The notes beneath the pieces were generated by a model, which was not told the DNA's origin, did not search any database, and was given only the letters and a program-made list of their open reading frames with translations. From Himantopus leucocephalus (taxonomy: Eukaryota; Chordata; Aves; Charadriiformes; Recurvirostridae): DNA of 64,000 bases. The stretch is from NCBI GenBank assembly GCA_003993805.1, contig RSEF01000003.1:65420057-65484056 (forward strand), read 5' to 3'. The translations under genes were made by a program, and so were the position numbers. Below, piece by piece: positions 1 through 12,600 of this stretch (position 1 is the first letter of the stretch; each line of letters begins with the position of its first letter).

Positions 1-80
1 TGGTTTTGGCAGTGTTAGGTTGATGGTTGGACTTGATCATCTTCAAGGTCCCTTCCAACCTAGACAATTCTATGATGCTA
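1..80 (+). mobile_element. CR1 LINE, 3' terminal fragment
   Basis: The first 80 bases match the conserved 3' end of avian CR1 retrotransposons: a 'ggttggacttgatcat' block, then 'ggtcccttccaacc', then the terminal attctatgat repeat that CR1 has instead of a poly-A tail. The orientation is plus because the repeat end lies at the right. The element continues to the left outside the window, so its length and any internal damage cannot be judged. It is non-coding here (3' UTR). The family assignment is from remembered consensus, not a search; the subfamily is not assigned. Confidence 0.9.
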
Positions 81-3000
81 TAACTGGTTTTTTCTCCACC
101 AAGTTAAAATATAAATAAGCTTAAGACTAAGAGAAGTGTGTGTCAGTAACTTCCACTGATAAATGGGCATCCACTACAATTTTACTGTGGCCTCCCAGCT
201 CATCAGCTCAGGACAGGAAGGAAAACAGATTGAGATTTTGAACTAATAATCTTTATCTAACAATTCCAGTGTTCTCACTACACTTCCTAGACATAACATC
301 ACTTAGAATAGAAACAGTCAATTGCACACCAATATTACATGAAATTTAAGATACTCATAACTTTTATTATGAATGGCATTATAGGGATGCTATACTGGAG
401 ATCTACTGACTTCTTGAGAAAAGAAACTATTCCCACATATCACCTAGAAATTCTGTATGTCAGTTTTCATATTTAATTAGACCTTAACAACTCCAGTGGC
501 CTTTAAAATTTATACTCAGAAAAGCAACAGTAAAAAAAAAATTCAGAACATTCAGAAAACTACTGAATTGTGATAAATTAAATACCTATTGATAAAACTA
601 GCTGACGAAGAATAACACACACTTACTGGCCATGCTTTATACCATCTTCATGAAAAAACATGACCTTTAACATCAGGGCTAGGAAAAGAAAACGACTAGC
701 TTTCACTTTTCTAAATCCAACAACAAATATGTTTCTTTGTCTTATGCCACCCTTTCTACAGAAGGAAGAATAAAGAAAAAAAATGAGTATCAGGAACAAG
801 GCCCTTATTTTTAAGTCTCCTATATTAACAATATCTATCCGCTGGAACTCCCAAGTACATTCTCACCAAAATCTGGTACTAAGTTTCAGAAACTAATAAC
901 AGAAAGCAACGAAAGAACACTGCATCTTCTGGATTTGGGGTGGGGGTGGAAGTACCTCGTTTGATTTCCAAAACAAATTGATTTCAGACATGTTCTTTAT
1001 TAGCTATTTCTATTGGCAATTCTTTTTCAGCCATAGAACAGCACTAATGAAAGCACTGTCAAAAGAACACATCTTATTTCCGAGATCTGTTCTTGCATCC
1101 AGCTATTTCTGGTGTTACACAAAATACACAAGTAACATCTTAAATTTCACGCTCCTCAGTTTTAAAGAGCTGGTTATAAGCCCAGAAATTTATCCACTAA
1201 GAACAAGCAGATCGCCAAGACAAGAGAAAAAAATTCTACCATGAAAGAAGAGTTGTACTACAGGCACACAACAAACTTTCGTCATCACAACTTTTCTCTT
1301 ACAAAGGGCTCTGTTACCAGAAGTTTCTCTAGGATTCATATATCTGAAGGTGTCACACCAGGAATGAAATACTCTTTTCTCATCCAGCTCAAATGACGAG
1401 ATGGAACAATCTGCTCCTTTTATTCAACAGCATGCTTTTATTTTTCTCCACCACCCGCTGTAAAGTCCTAATGACTAGCTCTAAATCTATCAAAGTTGAT
1501 AGCTCCATGGAAGAACCCAGTACAAAATTATGTTTATCTGGGATGTCAGGTAGAAGTCCTGTGAAAATTTAATTTTTCTCCTCACATTGATTGGTGAATT
1601 CAAAGCTTGAAGAGTATAAAGGTGCTATAGCAGGTATCTTGTCAGTCATATATCCAGGAACAGGTTCTGCTTTTAAAATCACCCACCTACCACATTCATT
1701 TAACTGTTTCTATCACAGCATGCCTCAAAGCACAGGATGTTTCCATTTTCTAAAGGCACTACATTATTTCTGTTATGGGCATTTTAAAGCACATCAATTG
1801 CAGAGCGTTCGGATACCTATTATGAATATACTATGAACTGCTGTTAATGCAGCTTGAGAATAAGTTTTAATGTCTTATGTTAAAATGCTTATGTTCAGTA
1901 TTACCTACTGAAGTATAACTCTGAAATAACCTTAATTAACCCATGGCATCTAAAAAGGCAGAAGGTCAGAGGCGCTATTTAAAAAAAAAAAAAAAACACA
2001 AAACAACTGAAAACAGCAGCACTTAAAGAAAATTACAGGTTCTCCTTCACTACAGGGAGAAGTCATACTGAATACTAAGAATATTTATCTACTTTGCAGC
2101 AGTGTCTTATTTTGTAGTACTAGAATTCATTACACAAAACACAACTGATTAAAGTTAAGAGCAATAAAAGCCAAGTAAACTCAATTACCTACAAACGCCT
2201 TTCAAAAATTTTCTAGCCTTGTTCCCACTGTCAGTATCTTTTAACCATCCTCTTAGCTAATTAACCTGAACCTGGAAATCCAGGTCTCATCCAAAAACAC
2301 CATTGGAGTGTAAATACCAACAGCTTAATAGGAAATATGGCTGATTATTCCTAAGTCAGCATTATTTAATTTTCATAAGCATTTCAAGTCATAAGCAAGT
2401 CCCATCTATGCAAACTTTTTGTATCTGTCTTCTGTATTCCTTATTAGTAAAATGTAGTAGTTTGTTTTAGAAAGAAAACATGGGAATTTGAAAAACTTTA
2501 GGTATCAGTTACCAAGAACGCAGGAAGCCTCATGTGGACATCCTTTCCTGCCATCTTCAGGAAAAGATCTTGCTATTACTAATTCCAGCATTTATCCCAA
2601 TCCCAAAATGTTGGGAGAGCATGAAGATTCACAATTAGATGTGGTCTACCTGGCCATGCCACTTATTAGATTCCTTCTAGTAAATTAGGTTCCTTCTCTC
2701 AACACCAGGCTTGGAAAAGGCTTCTTCATCTCCAATTTCAAAAGCTTCATATTGACAGCGAACAGGAAAGCTTTCCATGCTTTATCAGCAGTGAACACGA
2801 CAGAAAAAGGAAATAGATGAAGGGGTGAGAAGATCAGTCTCTATTACACTATCTGTCATTCAGTTTCCAAACTAAGCAAAATCTAATCTAAACAAAGTGT
2901 CTTTAAATTTCCTCCTGTTCTCCAGGGAAAGGGAGATTTTCTGTTCTTTACTGAAGGGGCGACAACAGGTAGCTGTGAAGAGTCACAGTTGCTTCATGTC

Positions 3001-4850
3001 TTTTTCATTATTTCTTCATCCTTCCTTGGCAAGGGCAAGGCAACAGAGAGCAAATAGCCACGCATATGTGGATGACTTTACACAACTGAAGCTATCAAGA
3101 CAATTTGCATTTCAGCTCTCAAGATATTTCTGAAACCATGAAAAGAATCACCAGTTTCACGAAATTATGAACAGATCTTCATTAATACACAAGTTCCAAC
3201 GTCCACAAAACACCAAAGCTATTTTGTATTTCAGCTCATAGGCTTAGTATTCCTCTGGAGCGCTGAGCAGACTTCTGACCAACTGCACTGGTGACAAGGA
3301 GTTATACCATTTGAATACAAGCTGGGGGTCAGGGGGCAGAATCATGTACTTGAGATTAATAAATGTTGTCACAACTATACCAATAGTCACTAAAATACCA
3401 GCAAGCAAATTCTGTAACTTCAAGGACAAAATTGAGAGCTCCAAAATGAAATTAATTACTTCGATTATTTATGGGTATGTGGTCTTACAATGCTGCTTCT
3501 GAAAATAACACCTTTCTCCAAGACACTGTTAGTGCTTATTTATAGAAAATCTTATGTAGATATTGCAGTCTCTGGCATTTCTCCTAAATGTTCTCACAAT
3601 ATGCTGTTTCAAGTTAATGGATAAGAATGCAATTAAACTCAGTAGGAGTGCTGAATGAAGATAGCCCTACATCCATTACATTAAATCACAAAATTTTCTA
3701 TAGTTTCAGAGTACTAGGTTATTTTTTAACCTACCGTTGAAGAAAAAAGCTGAAACAAGGACTTGGCAGAAAAAGTTTATAGCTAGACTTTCATCTATAC
3801 TAATCACATCAGCAATTCAACCGGAAAAGCAGGCCTAACAACTACATTAGCCACCTTATTAAAACTTTGACAGTTTAACCATAAAACAAGGTGGTGGGGT
3901 AAAAATAGATTATTTAAGATTTGTTCTAATAATCATCTCTTATCGAGAACAAATACAGATATCAGGGTTTTTTTTTAACAGACAAAAGTGAGTTTTCAGC
4001 TGGACAGCAAGAGCAACCTTTCAAAAATAGATCGGGAGTCTCCTTTGAGGACAATAGAAACAATCATAAGTTAACACAACATCAGTGCAGAAGCCAGACA
4101 AACAAGTGAAGAAATGAGGTAAGAGTGCATAAATTATACACACTAAATTATAAACGGAGCTCAAGGAACCAACATGAAAGCTGAGGACTTCCTAGGGGGA
4201 GGTGAGCATAAGACCGTGCATAAAATTTTAAATCGTCATGCAAAAAGGAAGATCAAAATTAAATGCAAGGAAACGGGAAAAGCTCTGATGTCGAAAATGA
4301 CAGAAGCTGTTACAAAAGGTCATTTCTGAAACCACAGAAGGAGGTAAGTCCAAGAAGGTGGAGAGATGATTGAAGAGTTCAGTCATGGTATAAATCCAGA
4401 GTCACGGGAAGATGACAAGAACCCCTCAGAAGAGATCTTTTAAGAAACAACATCAAGGTTCATAAAGAATTAAACTAGCTGTGAATCACAGAACTCAGGC
4501 ACATAAATGAGAGGTAACGTGTAATATTGAGATCAAAAATATGTCTTCACACAAGGCACTGCTAAACTAAAAGCCAAATTCTTTTGCATCAGAACTGCAG
4601 TTACTGCTCTAGTTTCCCATTTCATAGTAAGGAAATAGTCATAAGAATTTAAGTATTTGGCATATCTTGTCCTGCAGTCCAGCAATATTCTCATGAAAGG
4701 AAGGCTAGAAAGAAGAATAATGTAAATATATGTTGCAAACACAGTGAAGGTTTCTATGCCCATAGGAAAAAGCCAAGCTCCCCAATTTAGAGAAAGGCCT
4801 GCTGAGATACAGACCAACAAATGACAGATTTCGTATGTACTGACCTCCAA
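81..4850. other. Non-coding A/T-rich sequence, intronic or intergenic
   Basis: No gene is recognised. The block holds an A16 run (1981-1996), a short T9 run near 3968, and ordinary unique sequence. Open frames at 978-1244, 1591-1836, 2488-2688 and 2897-3133 are short, compositionally ordinary and without domains. A minus-strand open frame ending at 3244 has one hydrophobic segment and is discussed as a finding. Another at 4533-4922 runs into the neighbouring CR1 and is treated as chance. Confidence 0.7.
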
Positions 4851-5250
4851 TCTACAGAATGAGAGAATGGTTGAGTTTAGAAGGGACTTCTGGAGGTAAT
4901 CTGGTCCAACCCCTCTGCTCACGCAGGGCCACCTACAGCTGGTTACCCAGGACTATGTCCAGACAATTTTTTAGTATCTCCAAAGATGGAGAATCCACAA
5001 CCTCTCTGGGCAACCTGTACCAGTGCTCAGTCACCCTCACAGTAAAAAAGTATTTCCTGATGTTCAGACAGACCGTCCCTGTGTGGAAGACAGTGTCAAA
5101 AGCCTTACTGATGTCTAAGGAGATTATATTTACTGCTGTCCTTCATGTGCCTGGAAATGGTTTCAGAATTAGTGGTTCTATCACCTTCTTGCAATCAAGA
5201 CGAAGCTGACCAGCTTGTCCTTCTCTGGGTTCTCCTTCTTGCCCAATGTG
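4851..5250 (-). mobile_element. CR1 LINE, minus strand, internally deleted
   Basis: From 4851 to about 5090 the plus strand reads as the reverse complement of the CR1 3' region: 'gaagggacttctggagg', 'tctggtccaacccc', 'ctccacaacctctctgggcaacctg' in split form, and 'cagtcaccctcacagtaaa'. From about 5091 it switches to sequence typical of the reverse complement of the CR1 reverse-transcriptase domain ('aaaagccttactgatgtcta', later 'gggttctccttcttgccc'). The roughly 1 kb that normally separates these parts is missing, so the copy has an internal deletion or is two nested pieces. It is also 5' truncated and cannot encode a working enzyme. The right border is approximate. Confidence 0.9.
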
Positions 5251-6090
5251 TTATTAAAATAGTCTCATCTTAAACTTTTCTCAGTAATACTTCATATTGT
5301 CTCTGATATCAAAATGAAGCTCTGCATGTCCTTACAGGTTTAACACATTTTATTCAATCACACAAATATAACATTACCCACTGCTTAAACACTGACTATA
5401 AAGTATCAGAGAACAGCTGAGATAAAAACTAGAATTATACGAAAACTTTTCATATTAAACAAGCTGAGAACAGCAAGCACACAGAAACACAGACTTGTTT
5501 TCTTTCTGATATGTCTTCCACACTTCCTCTTCAGCCTTACAAATCTGTCTTTCGTTAAAGGTACATGATGGAATCAAGTGAACACCAAATGGATGATTCA
5601 TTTCACATTCTTTGCATTAGTTGTTACTTTATTCTTGAGCACAATACAATTTATCAAAATATTTCACAGACTATCAGGAAAATATTTTAGGCAGATTTCA
5701 GTAGGAAAGGGCCATCTGACAGCAAAGCTATTGAACACAGAGCACACACACAAAAAAGATGCTAACAACTCTAAATCACTTCTTATTGTTAAACTGATTT
5801 AACATATAAATTGTGCATGTAAGCATATAATGTGTCTCTTTTCTCATCACAATTAGTCCTCAACAAGACCTCTGATGAACAAACAACACAAGCCATCACA
5901 TAATTTTGGACAAAGCTTACCGACATGCCATCAAACTTAGCTTTATTTGTTCAATAAAAAATACCCTCTCCAGACAAATTGCAATAGGCTTGTAAAGCTC
6001 TAGCATGAAATCACTATTTTAGGGTAGAAATACTTCCAATCAGAATTGTATTTCTACTAGAATTTAACAAACAAAGAAAATGTTATTTTG
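5251..6090. other. Non-coding unique sequence
   Basis: No gene is recognised. There is a short CA-rich patch near 5742-5754. A segment at 5921-5999 has a good minus-strand splice donor (sequence cttac followed by cg on the plus strand) and an open frame; see findings. Otherwise I see nothing distinctive. Confidence 0.65.
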
Positions 6091-6180
6091 TGGCTCCCCA
6101 GGGAATTGAACTCAAGGATTTGAAACTTGTATTTTTATCTGCAGATCTGCACTTTAGTTCAATAGAAGTGACTATTACAA
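6091..6180 (-). repeat. Possible ancient tRNA-derived SINE fragment (MIR-like)
   Basis: On the minus strand this stretch contains 'gagttcaattccctggggag', close to the B box of tRNA-derived promoters (GGTTCRANTCC), with a weaker A-box-like 'aaagtgcagatctg' upstream at a suitable distance. The arms flanking the B box do not pair as a tRNA T-stem, so this is not an intact tRNA. An old MIR or CORE-type SINE is the best alternative. Support is a motif match only and could be chance. Confidence 0.3.
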
Positions 6181-6934
6181 GAATACTTGGATGTATTATA
6201 GTATTTTTCAAACACATTTAAGTTGTATTTAATCTCTCCACTTCTTAAATGGAGAAATACCCTCACTGGGGTGGCTCTTAGACTGCGCAATGAAGTTATA
6301 GCATTTTGGAGGCAATTATCTGTCCGTGTCCTGAAGGTATACTGCCCAAAGCACAGTAAGGATAACAGAGAAACATGATTCCTACAACCTTACAATTTCA
6401 GCACATAAGTGAAAATGTATCCCTTTATGTTATACATTGCACAGAAGTCAAGTACAAGAAAAACTATGGCTGAAAACTGTAGTGGCAGGCACTGATAGGG
6501 TGCCAATAATAGGCTCTGAGTGGACATTTACCATTCAGTCTTAAGATTTTAAGGCTGAACTAGATATTTTCATTAAAACATCAGCTTAATGCTAAATAGT
6601 AGTTAAAAGGTAATTCATAACTTAGAAATTATAGGGAAAGAAATTAAGAAAAGAACACAGAACATTTATTTGCAACATTACAAGCCACATCCAGACATTT
6701 TGTGTGGTTCTGGTTTTCCATCTCCTAAGGGTTATAGCAGAAAAAAAGGCTTTGAGAACATCCAATAAAGATGATCACAGGATGCTTAAACTATTAGACA
6801 TAACTTAAAAGACTAGGAATTTTCAGCCACAGATGACACAGGAAATAGGACAGATGCATCCTCAGTGACATGAAGAGGAGAATAGAGATCCACCACTTTT
6901 TGTGTGTGTGGCAACGCGAAAGGACTTCAAATGA

Positions 6935-7010
6935 GGTGTTAAGCTGTGGGACTCCTTGCCCCAGGATGCTACCGCTGCTACAGGGATCCAGGGGAGAGGA
7001 TGGACAAAAC
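6935..7010 (+). repeat. Possible ancient CR1-like 3' region fragment
   Basis: The words 'ggactccttgccccaggatg' and, 20-odd bases later, 'ggatccaggggagaggatgg' followed by acaaa resemble the 3' part of old amniote CR1 elements, in which a 'tggaactccttgccacaggatg' block is followed by a 'gggattggacaaa' block. The terminal repeat is not seen nearby, so the copy is either decayed or truncated. The match is remembered, short and unsearched. Confidence 0.35.
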
Positions 7011-9629
7011 CAGTGATATCAGCTGAGAAACACTAACTATACAGACAGCACCTTTAGCTCAGAAAAAGATCACATGCCACTAAGACAGTATTTTGGGGAA
7101 GCATACCTAAAGACTTGCCAGTGACTAGAAGAGAGTATAAAACTCAGGGCATTTGTAGAAAAGATTGGTTGGACCAACACATGCTATTGAATAAAAAGAA
7201 AATATATAAAATGTACAACAAAAATAAAGCCACAACTGACTATTATGTAATTATGAAGCTAAACTACCTCAGAGGGCAAAAATGGGACACTAAGAATTAA
7301 GGAAGGAGAGAGGGAGGGATATTATGTTGAATGGAAGAGAATGAGATAGAAAGAGTAATAGGAGGACTACAACACAAATCAGTAGTGAAGAAGTCTGAAA
7401 TCATGCCCTGAATATGCATTGTGATAAGTACCCTAATATCTCAATGTTTCTGCTGGTAACTCCCCATCACTCTACTCTCTCCTACCATAGTCAGAGTACT
7501 GCCCAGTGCAGGGCAGCACATACAGGTCTCTGCAAGGAAACGGCTATACATGGCTCTGAGAATGAGTTAGTGATGCAGATGTACTCTGGACGTGATAAAA
7601 TAAAGTTAAAAGATATACACGCAGTTTTCTCAGCAATTGTCAACCACATATGCATAACCTTTCTAGCAACTTTTTTCCTTAAACAGCACTTGAGAGCTTA
7701 GTAACTGAGGCTGCAATCAAACTAGACTCTGGAAAAGATGCTGCATTTTATGATTCACTCTTCAGAGTACTAAAGTATGTTCTGTACTCCCCGTTCCTAT
7801 TACACAAAAAAAAAAAAAAAAGATACTTACACTTGGCTCTTATACTAGCATCTCTTTTTCAAGCTGGACAAGGCATTAACACATTCAACTAGAACTTGTG
7901 CAAATATTACATGTCCATGTTTTCACAACATCTTTTCAGTCATTCTTTGTTAGTGCATTCACAAAAGTGTGCATACGACAAAGTATTCGCTTTTTGGTAC
8001 ACCGTTACCTAAAAAGAGGTCATTTGCTAGTGAAAGGAAAGAGAGGCAGCAGTAGCATAAGCTTCTAAGAAGTATCAGTTAAGTTATAATTCATACTAAT
8101 CCCATCTGACAATGAAAAACACATAGAAAGAGGAAACATCTGAAGAGTTTCATGTTTGGTTGTGTGGCAGGGGCAACAGGTGGGTGGTGTCTGTTGTTTT
8201 TTTTAAAGCCAAGAGAATAAATGTGAATTGTTTCAGTGGGCAACGTGTGTCCCGATTCTTGCATTACTTGTCACTATATATAGAATAAAAACCTCCACAA
8301 AAGAAGGATCCTTCTCTGACAGTTTCTTATTTTTTTCTGTACTATAACTTGAAGAAAGCTAAAAGTCGGCTCTGCACTACCAAGTTACCATTTTAAAGTT
8401 AAAATACAGAACATAATGCAGAGCAATACAGTCAGAAGAAAATATTTCATAAAGACCAACACCCATAAAAATGTTTAATACAATATAAAAATCAATATTT
8501 AATAACCAACACATAATCTGGATGTAATGAATAAACCAACAAGCATAATAAAATTTTGCTGGTTTTAAATTGAAACACTTTAGTACCAGAGGAATATACG
8601 TAATTTGTAATAAAATAACAGCCTCAAGGTGTGACCAAAAGCTTCCCCATCCCCTAATTTTTTGCCATATCACAGTCCACTCCACAAAAGTATGAGAGAG
8701 TGGAAAAACAGAAGTGTTTTGTTCATACCAACCACACCAGTAGATCAACCACATTCTCTTGTTCATAAGGAACAAGAAGTGACCAGTATAGACTACTGAA
8801 AATTGCTTGGTTTAAGTTCAAGTACAAATTCATGTCACCCACTGGCACTGTGAGGTTCTGTCCTCTCTTTATCCCCCGTAATTGTGAATATTTGCATACA
8901 CTTCAAAGGGACAAAGACAGCCTCCAAGTCTTGTCTACGTCTGATCTCTGGGTATCCTCATGAACAAACACATCTGCAAACTCTTTCTCTACAGGGTTGA
9001 CTCCCAACTTACCCCTGATCCAAAGTGGTCTCCTTCTCCCTAAATTGAACCTCAGCCTGCCTTTCGGCTAACATCTGGCTATCATGAATAGCGCAACACA
9101 ATTACAGCAACCCTTTTACTCTTTAACGCCAATCTTGGTCTCAGGTCAGCACATCTTCTCTGAAGTATTGCAGACACCGTTATTCATCATTCACATCTCC
9201 ATTCAAGCCTCTTGTGTCCTTCACTCCAGCTATGCCTGATTTTTGAAGGGTAACTAAAAAGCTTCTCTGAGACACACTTTCCCTGTAACTCTCTTCCAGC
9301 TTTCATCTTCCCGTAACCCAATCACTTCAGCATCTCCTCTCTGCCCTTGACAAATGTGTCTTCTCCCACTCTTATCTATTCACAGTACTGCTGAAAAGAC
9401 TCTCCTTACAGCCCATCATTTTGGCTGCCTTCCACTTTCACTTCCTTTCTCTCCCCATTTTCACAGAACAAACTTATTTTTGTAACCATTCACTGTTTAT
9501 GCCTACTTACGGAAAGCCAGCCAATTCAACTCAACAGAACTGGTGGCAGCAACCGGCACAAACCTATTCCTTTGTTGTTGGATTTGTTTTCCTCTGGCGT
9601 AGCTGGTTAAAGCAACCCAGAGGCTTGAT
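7011..9629. other. Non-coding unique sequence with purine-rich patch and A16 run
   Basis: No gene is recognised. Positions 7291-7364 are strongly purine-rich on the plus strand (ggaaggagagagggaggg core). An A16 run lies at 7806-7821. A 132-codon minus-strand frame at 8377-8775 is rich in W, Y, F, I and L because the minus strand is T-rich here; it shows no family signature and is taken as chance. Confidence 0.65.
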
Positions 9630-9657
9630 GGGGGCGGGGGGGGAGGACCTGAGGGGT
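9630..9657 (+). repeat. G-rich low-complexity tract
   Basis: The tract contains G runs of four or more separated by one or a few other bases (ggggcgggggggga..gagggg), which is compatible with a G-quadruplex on the plus strand. No flanking duplication or element is seen. Confidence 0.8.
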
Positions 9658-12600
9658 CAAACAAGTAACAAAAAAAAAGGAGATGACACAAGTCTGTTGC
9701 TAGAATGAGTAAGGCAGATGTGTTGTGTAGAGGGAGGCGAGACAGCATGGAGTGTTGAGCATGGACAAGCAAGCCATTTGGTTGGCTAGGTTTCCTGCTT
9801 TCGGCTGCCCATAGGTCTCCAATGCAAAAATCACACACCATGCCACTCCTCCAAGTCGCCAACATCATCTACTTAAAATCAGAATGGCCCACCTGGCAAA
9901 GGCACAAGCGTCCTAGGTAGCTAACAAACTGCAACTGTTCTTTACAGAGAGATCTTAAGTATACCTGCCCTGATACCGTCTCTGGGGTTGAGCATGAAGA
10001 AGTGCTAGCATATCTCAAAACTCGCAGAGCCAAATGAAGAGCCCAGTAGCATTATTCAGCAGTCTTGCACTGCTTGCATCTCCTACCAGCTACAGAGAGG
10101 TAGAACTGAAAAAGACCAACTTTGCCAGCACGTTTTTCACTAGAAGAGACAGACATTGTCAGCACCTTCCCATACAAGACAACTCCTTGTAACGTTTACA
10201 TGCATTTAATGCCCACATATCAGATTTCAGGGAAGGTACAATTCAACAGTGATCAGTCTGTCTCTGGATGGCAAGTGGGGTCTTCTGTCTAGCAGTGACT
10301 GCAGCACCCATGCACCAATACGCCTTTGTCTTGTTCTTCATATAATCCAGTTATATGGAAAACACTCATGTTCCAGTCCAAATTAGTTTCACCTAGAGTT
10401 AACTTGGCAGGCACAGCATTACATATGCCCTGAGAGACAGCCTACTGTGCAACACCCTTGTAACCAGCCACCATTTTCGCCGTCTACAGGAACGGCTCAA
10501 ATGAACAGACCTTAAGACTCAGTATAAGTACTAGTGCTCCACATTTTCAAAGTTCTAATCAGTGTTACCCTTCAATCCATACAGTACAGTTATCAATGTT
10601 GATGACATCTGCCTGGGTACATAATCTCAATCCTTTTCTAATCCTGAGGGAACCAGGAATTGCAAACTGGCAGTTACAGCAGACTCCTACTGCAGTTGGC
10701 ATATTTTCCATCTCTAGTAATGCTTTTGCGACTCGGTAGCATAGTGTTTCCAAAAAAGAGCTCTACCAAAACAATCCACATCTGTTCTCTCTCAGCATCA
10801 CTCTCAGTAGGTCTCTGACTTACCACGGCCATCTGATAAAATTGGATGCAACACCCTCCTCCCAAGCCCAAAAATCACAATAATAGTCTACACAGGAGCA
10901 ATATTGGATCTACCCATGGATCACTCATACTCTCTGGACATCTGCTCTTGAGTGCTGCTACTCCACAGCCTGAATATCACATATCACTCTGGGCCCACCT
11001 ACCTACATGTAGTTAGCTGTCATGCAACTCTGCACTACTATGAGTGTCATTTCAGACTACAGATGGCATCTCTACCCCAGCTGCCACTGCTGAGTCATAC
11101 TGCTCTGCCATTTGTTCACTTTGAATATGCATTTGCTAAAATAGTCGCAAAGACTGAAGGCTCATCTGACTTATTGTACCCTGATCGGTTTTGGTATCAA
11201 ACCTCAAATTTTTCTTACTGCCAGTTTTGTCGTGTTGCTGTTTGTCACAGGCAACTCACTGGAAGAGGATAAGATTCCACTTGGCAACCAGGTTTTTCTC
11301 TGCCTTGCTACTTCAGGATGCTCCCGAATCATCTGTGTGCCGGCTGGAGAGGCCCTTGGTTCAGGGAGGCAGCACAGGACCCAGCTGGCTTCCAGCTGAG
11401 TGGAGCGGCTGGCACATCTGCATGCAGATACAGCAAGCAGCAGCCTCCCAGAGGACAGGCTTCAACCCACAGCGGTCACGGGCTAATGCAAGAAATTTCA
11501 TTTCCAAAACTGCTGCAGCTTGGTTTCTGTACATACATCAACAACAGTAGTAATGAAATTTGAAACTTGATTACTGGAAATATTTTGCTACCTTCCTCCT
11601 AATCCATCTCCTTCAACCCACTCAATACTACTACATTCAATCCATAAACTGGAAAACTAGAAAATCCCAAAGAGGACAGGTGCTAAAATAAAAAGTATTA
11701 ATTTATTAGTTAACACAAAACGAAGGAGACTGACTGCCAGAAAATATTTTAATTCCTTCAGCATTCAGTTAGAAAAAGGCCCACACTCCCCAATGCATCC
11801 TTTACTTTGTAAAGAAAACATTTTGCAAGATATGTGTTCTCAAATATTATTCAAGACAAGTGACTACCTATCACATTATAGTTATGTAATTAATGATACT
11901 AAACACAACAAAAGAGAGAGAGAGTCTTCACTGACTTGGAATCAAACAGCAAATAAGAACCACTAAAAGCTAGGATCCCACCTAATCCTCAGAAATCCTT
12001 TGCCACAGCAGGAATAGCACTACTAGGATACAGTAGGTTTTATGAAAAGCAACTTTCACCAGGTTGATAAGGCGAGCCAATACCCCTCACCTCACCCCCC
12101 CCATCTTTATAGCTATACATTGTACCGAGGAAATGTAAAAGAATATACTAACTCTACACCACCGAAACCAATCATACTTTTTAGAAATATTGAAAGACAT
12201 TAGAAACAGCTAAGATGGCAGGAGACAAGAAGAAGAACTGAGGACATTTTTCCTTAGGCCAAATACTTTTTAGTATCAATGCTACTCTGATGAGGGTTCA
12301 AAATTTTGTGTTTTCTTGTCCTCAGGAACAAGCAGACATCTTCATCCTTTGATACAGTAATTTATTTCTTTGCTGCTTTTAGGTCTAGCAAATCAGAAAT
12401 TCACAACTCCAATTTCAGAAAGTAAGCAGAGGAGGATCTAATTTGAGCTGGTTTTAAATTATACAGCCATAAATGAATTAACATTATGTTTATTCAATCA
12501 ACATGTTCAGGTCACCTTTAAACCTCCTGCTACCACAATTCATATGCTAGACTAATTGCTTCAGTTTCATCTTTCTTTCCTCCAAAGAGGAAATTCATAT

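Noticed and set aside
4533..4922. 129-codon minus frame with hydrophobic stretches
   Set aside because: Its first part is read from the neighbouring CR1, which shows that it is not a native gene. A good acceptor-like site (cttctttctag) inside it was noted but no partner donor with a conserved frame was found.
6091..6180. Intact tRNA gene on the minus strand
   Set aside because: There is a B-box-like word, but the flanking bases do not form a T-stem and no cloverleaf can be drawn.
8377..8775. 132-codon minus frame rich in aromatic and aliphatic residues, membrane-protein-like
   Set aside because: The minus strand is T-rich, which produces F, L, I, Y and W codons by chance; no splice borders or family match support it.
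12213..12241. aagatggcaggagacaagaagaag, looking like the start of a ribosomal-protein-type pseudogene
   Set aside because: The frame stops after eight codons and nothing downstream resembles a ribosomal protein.
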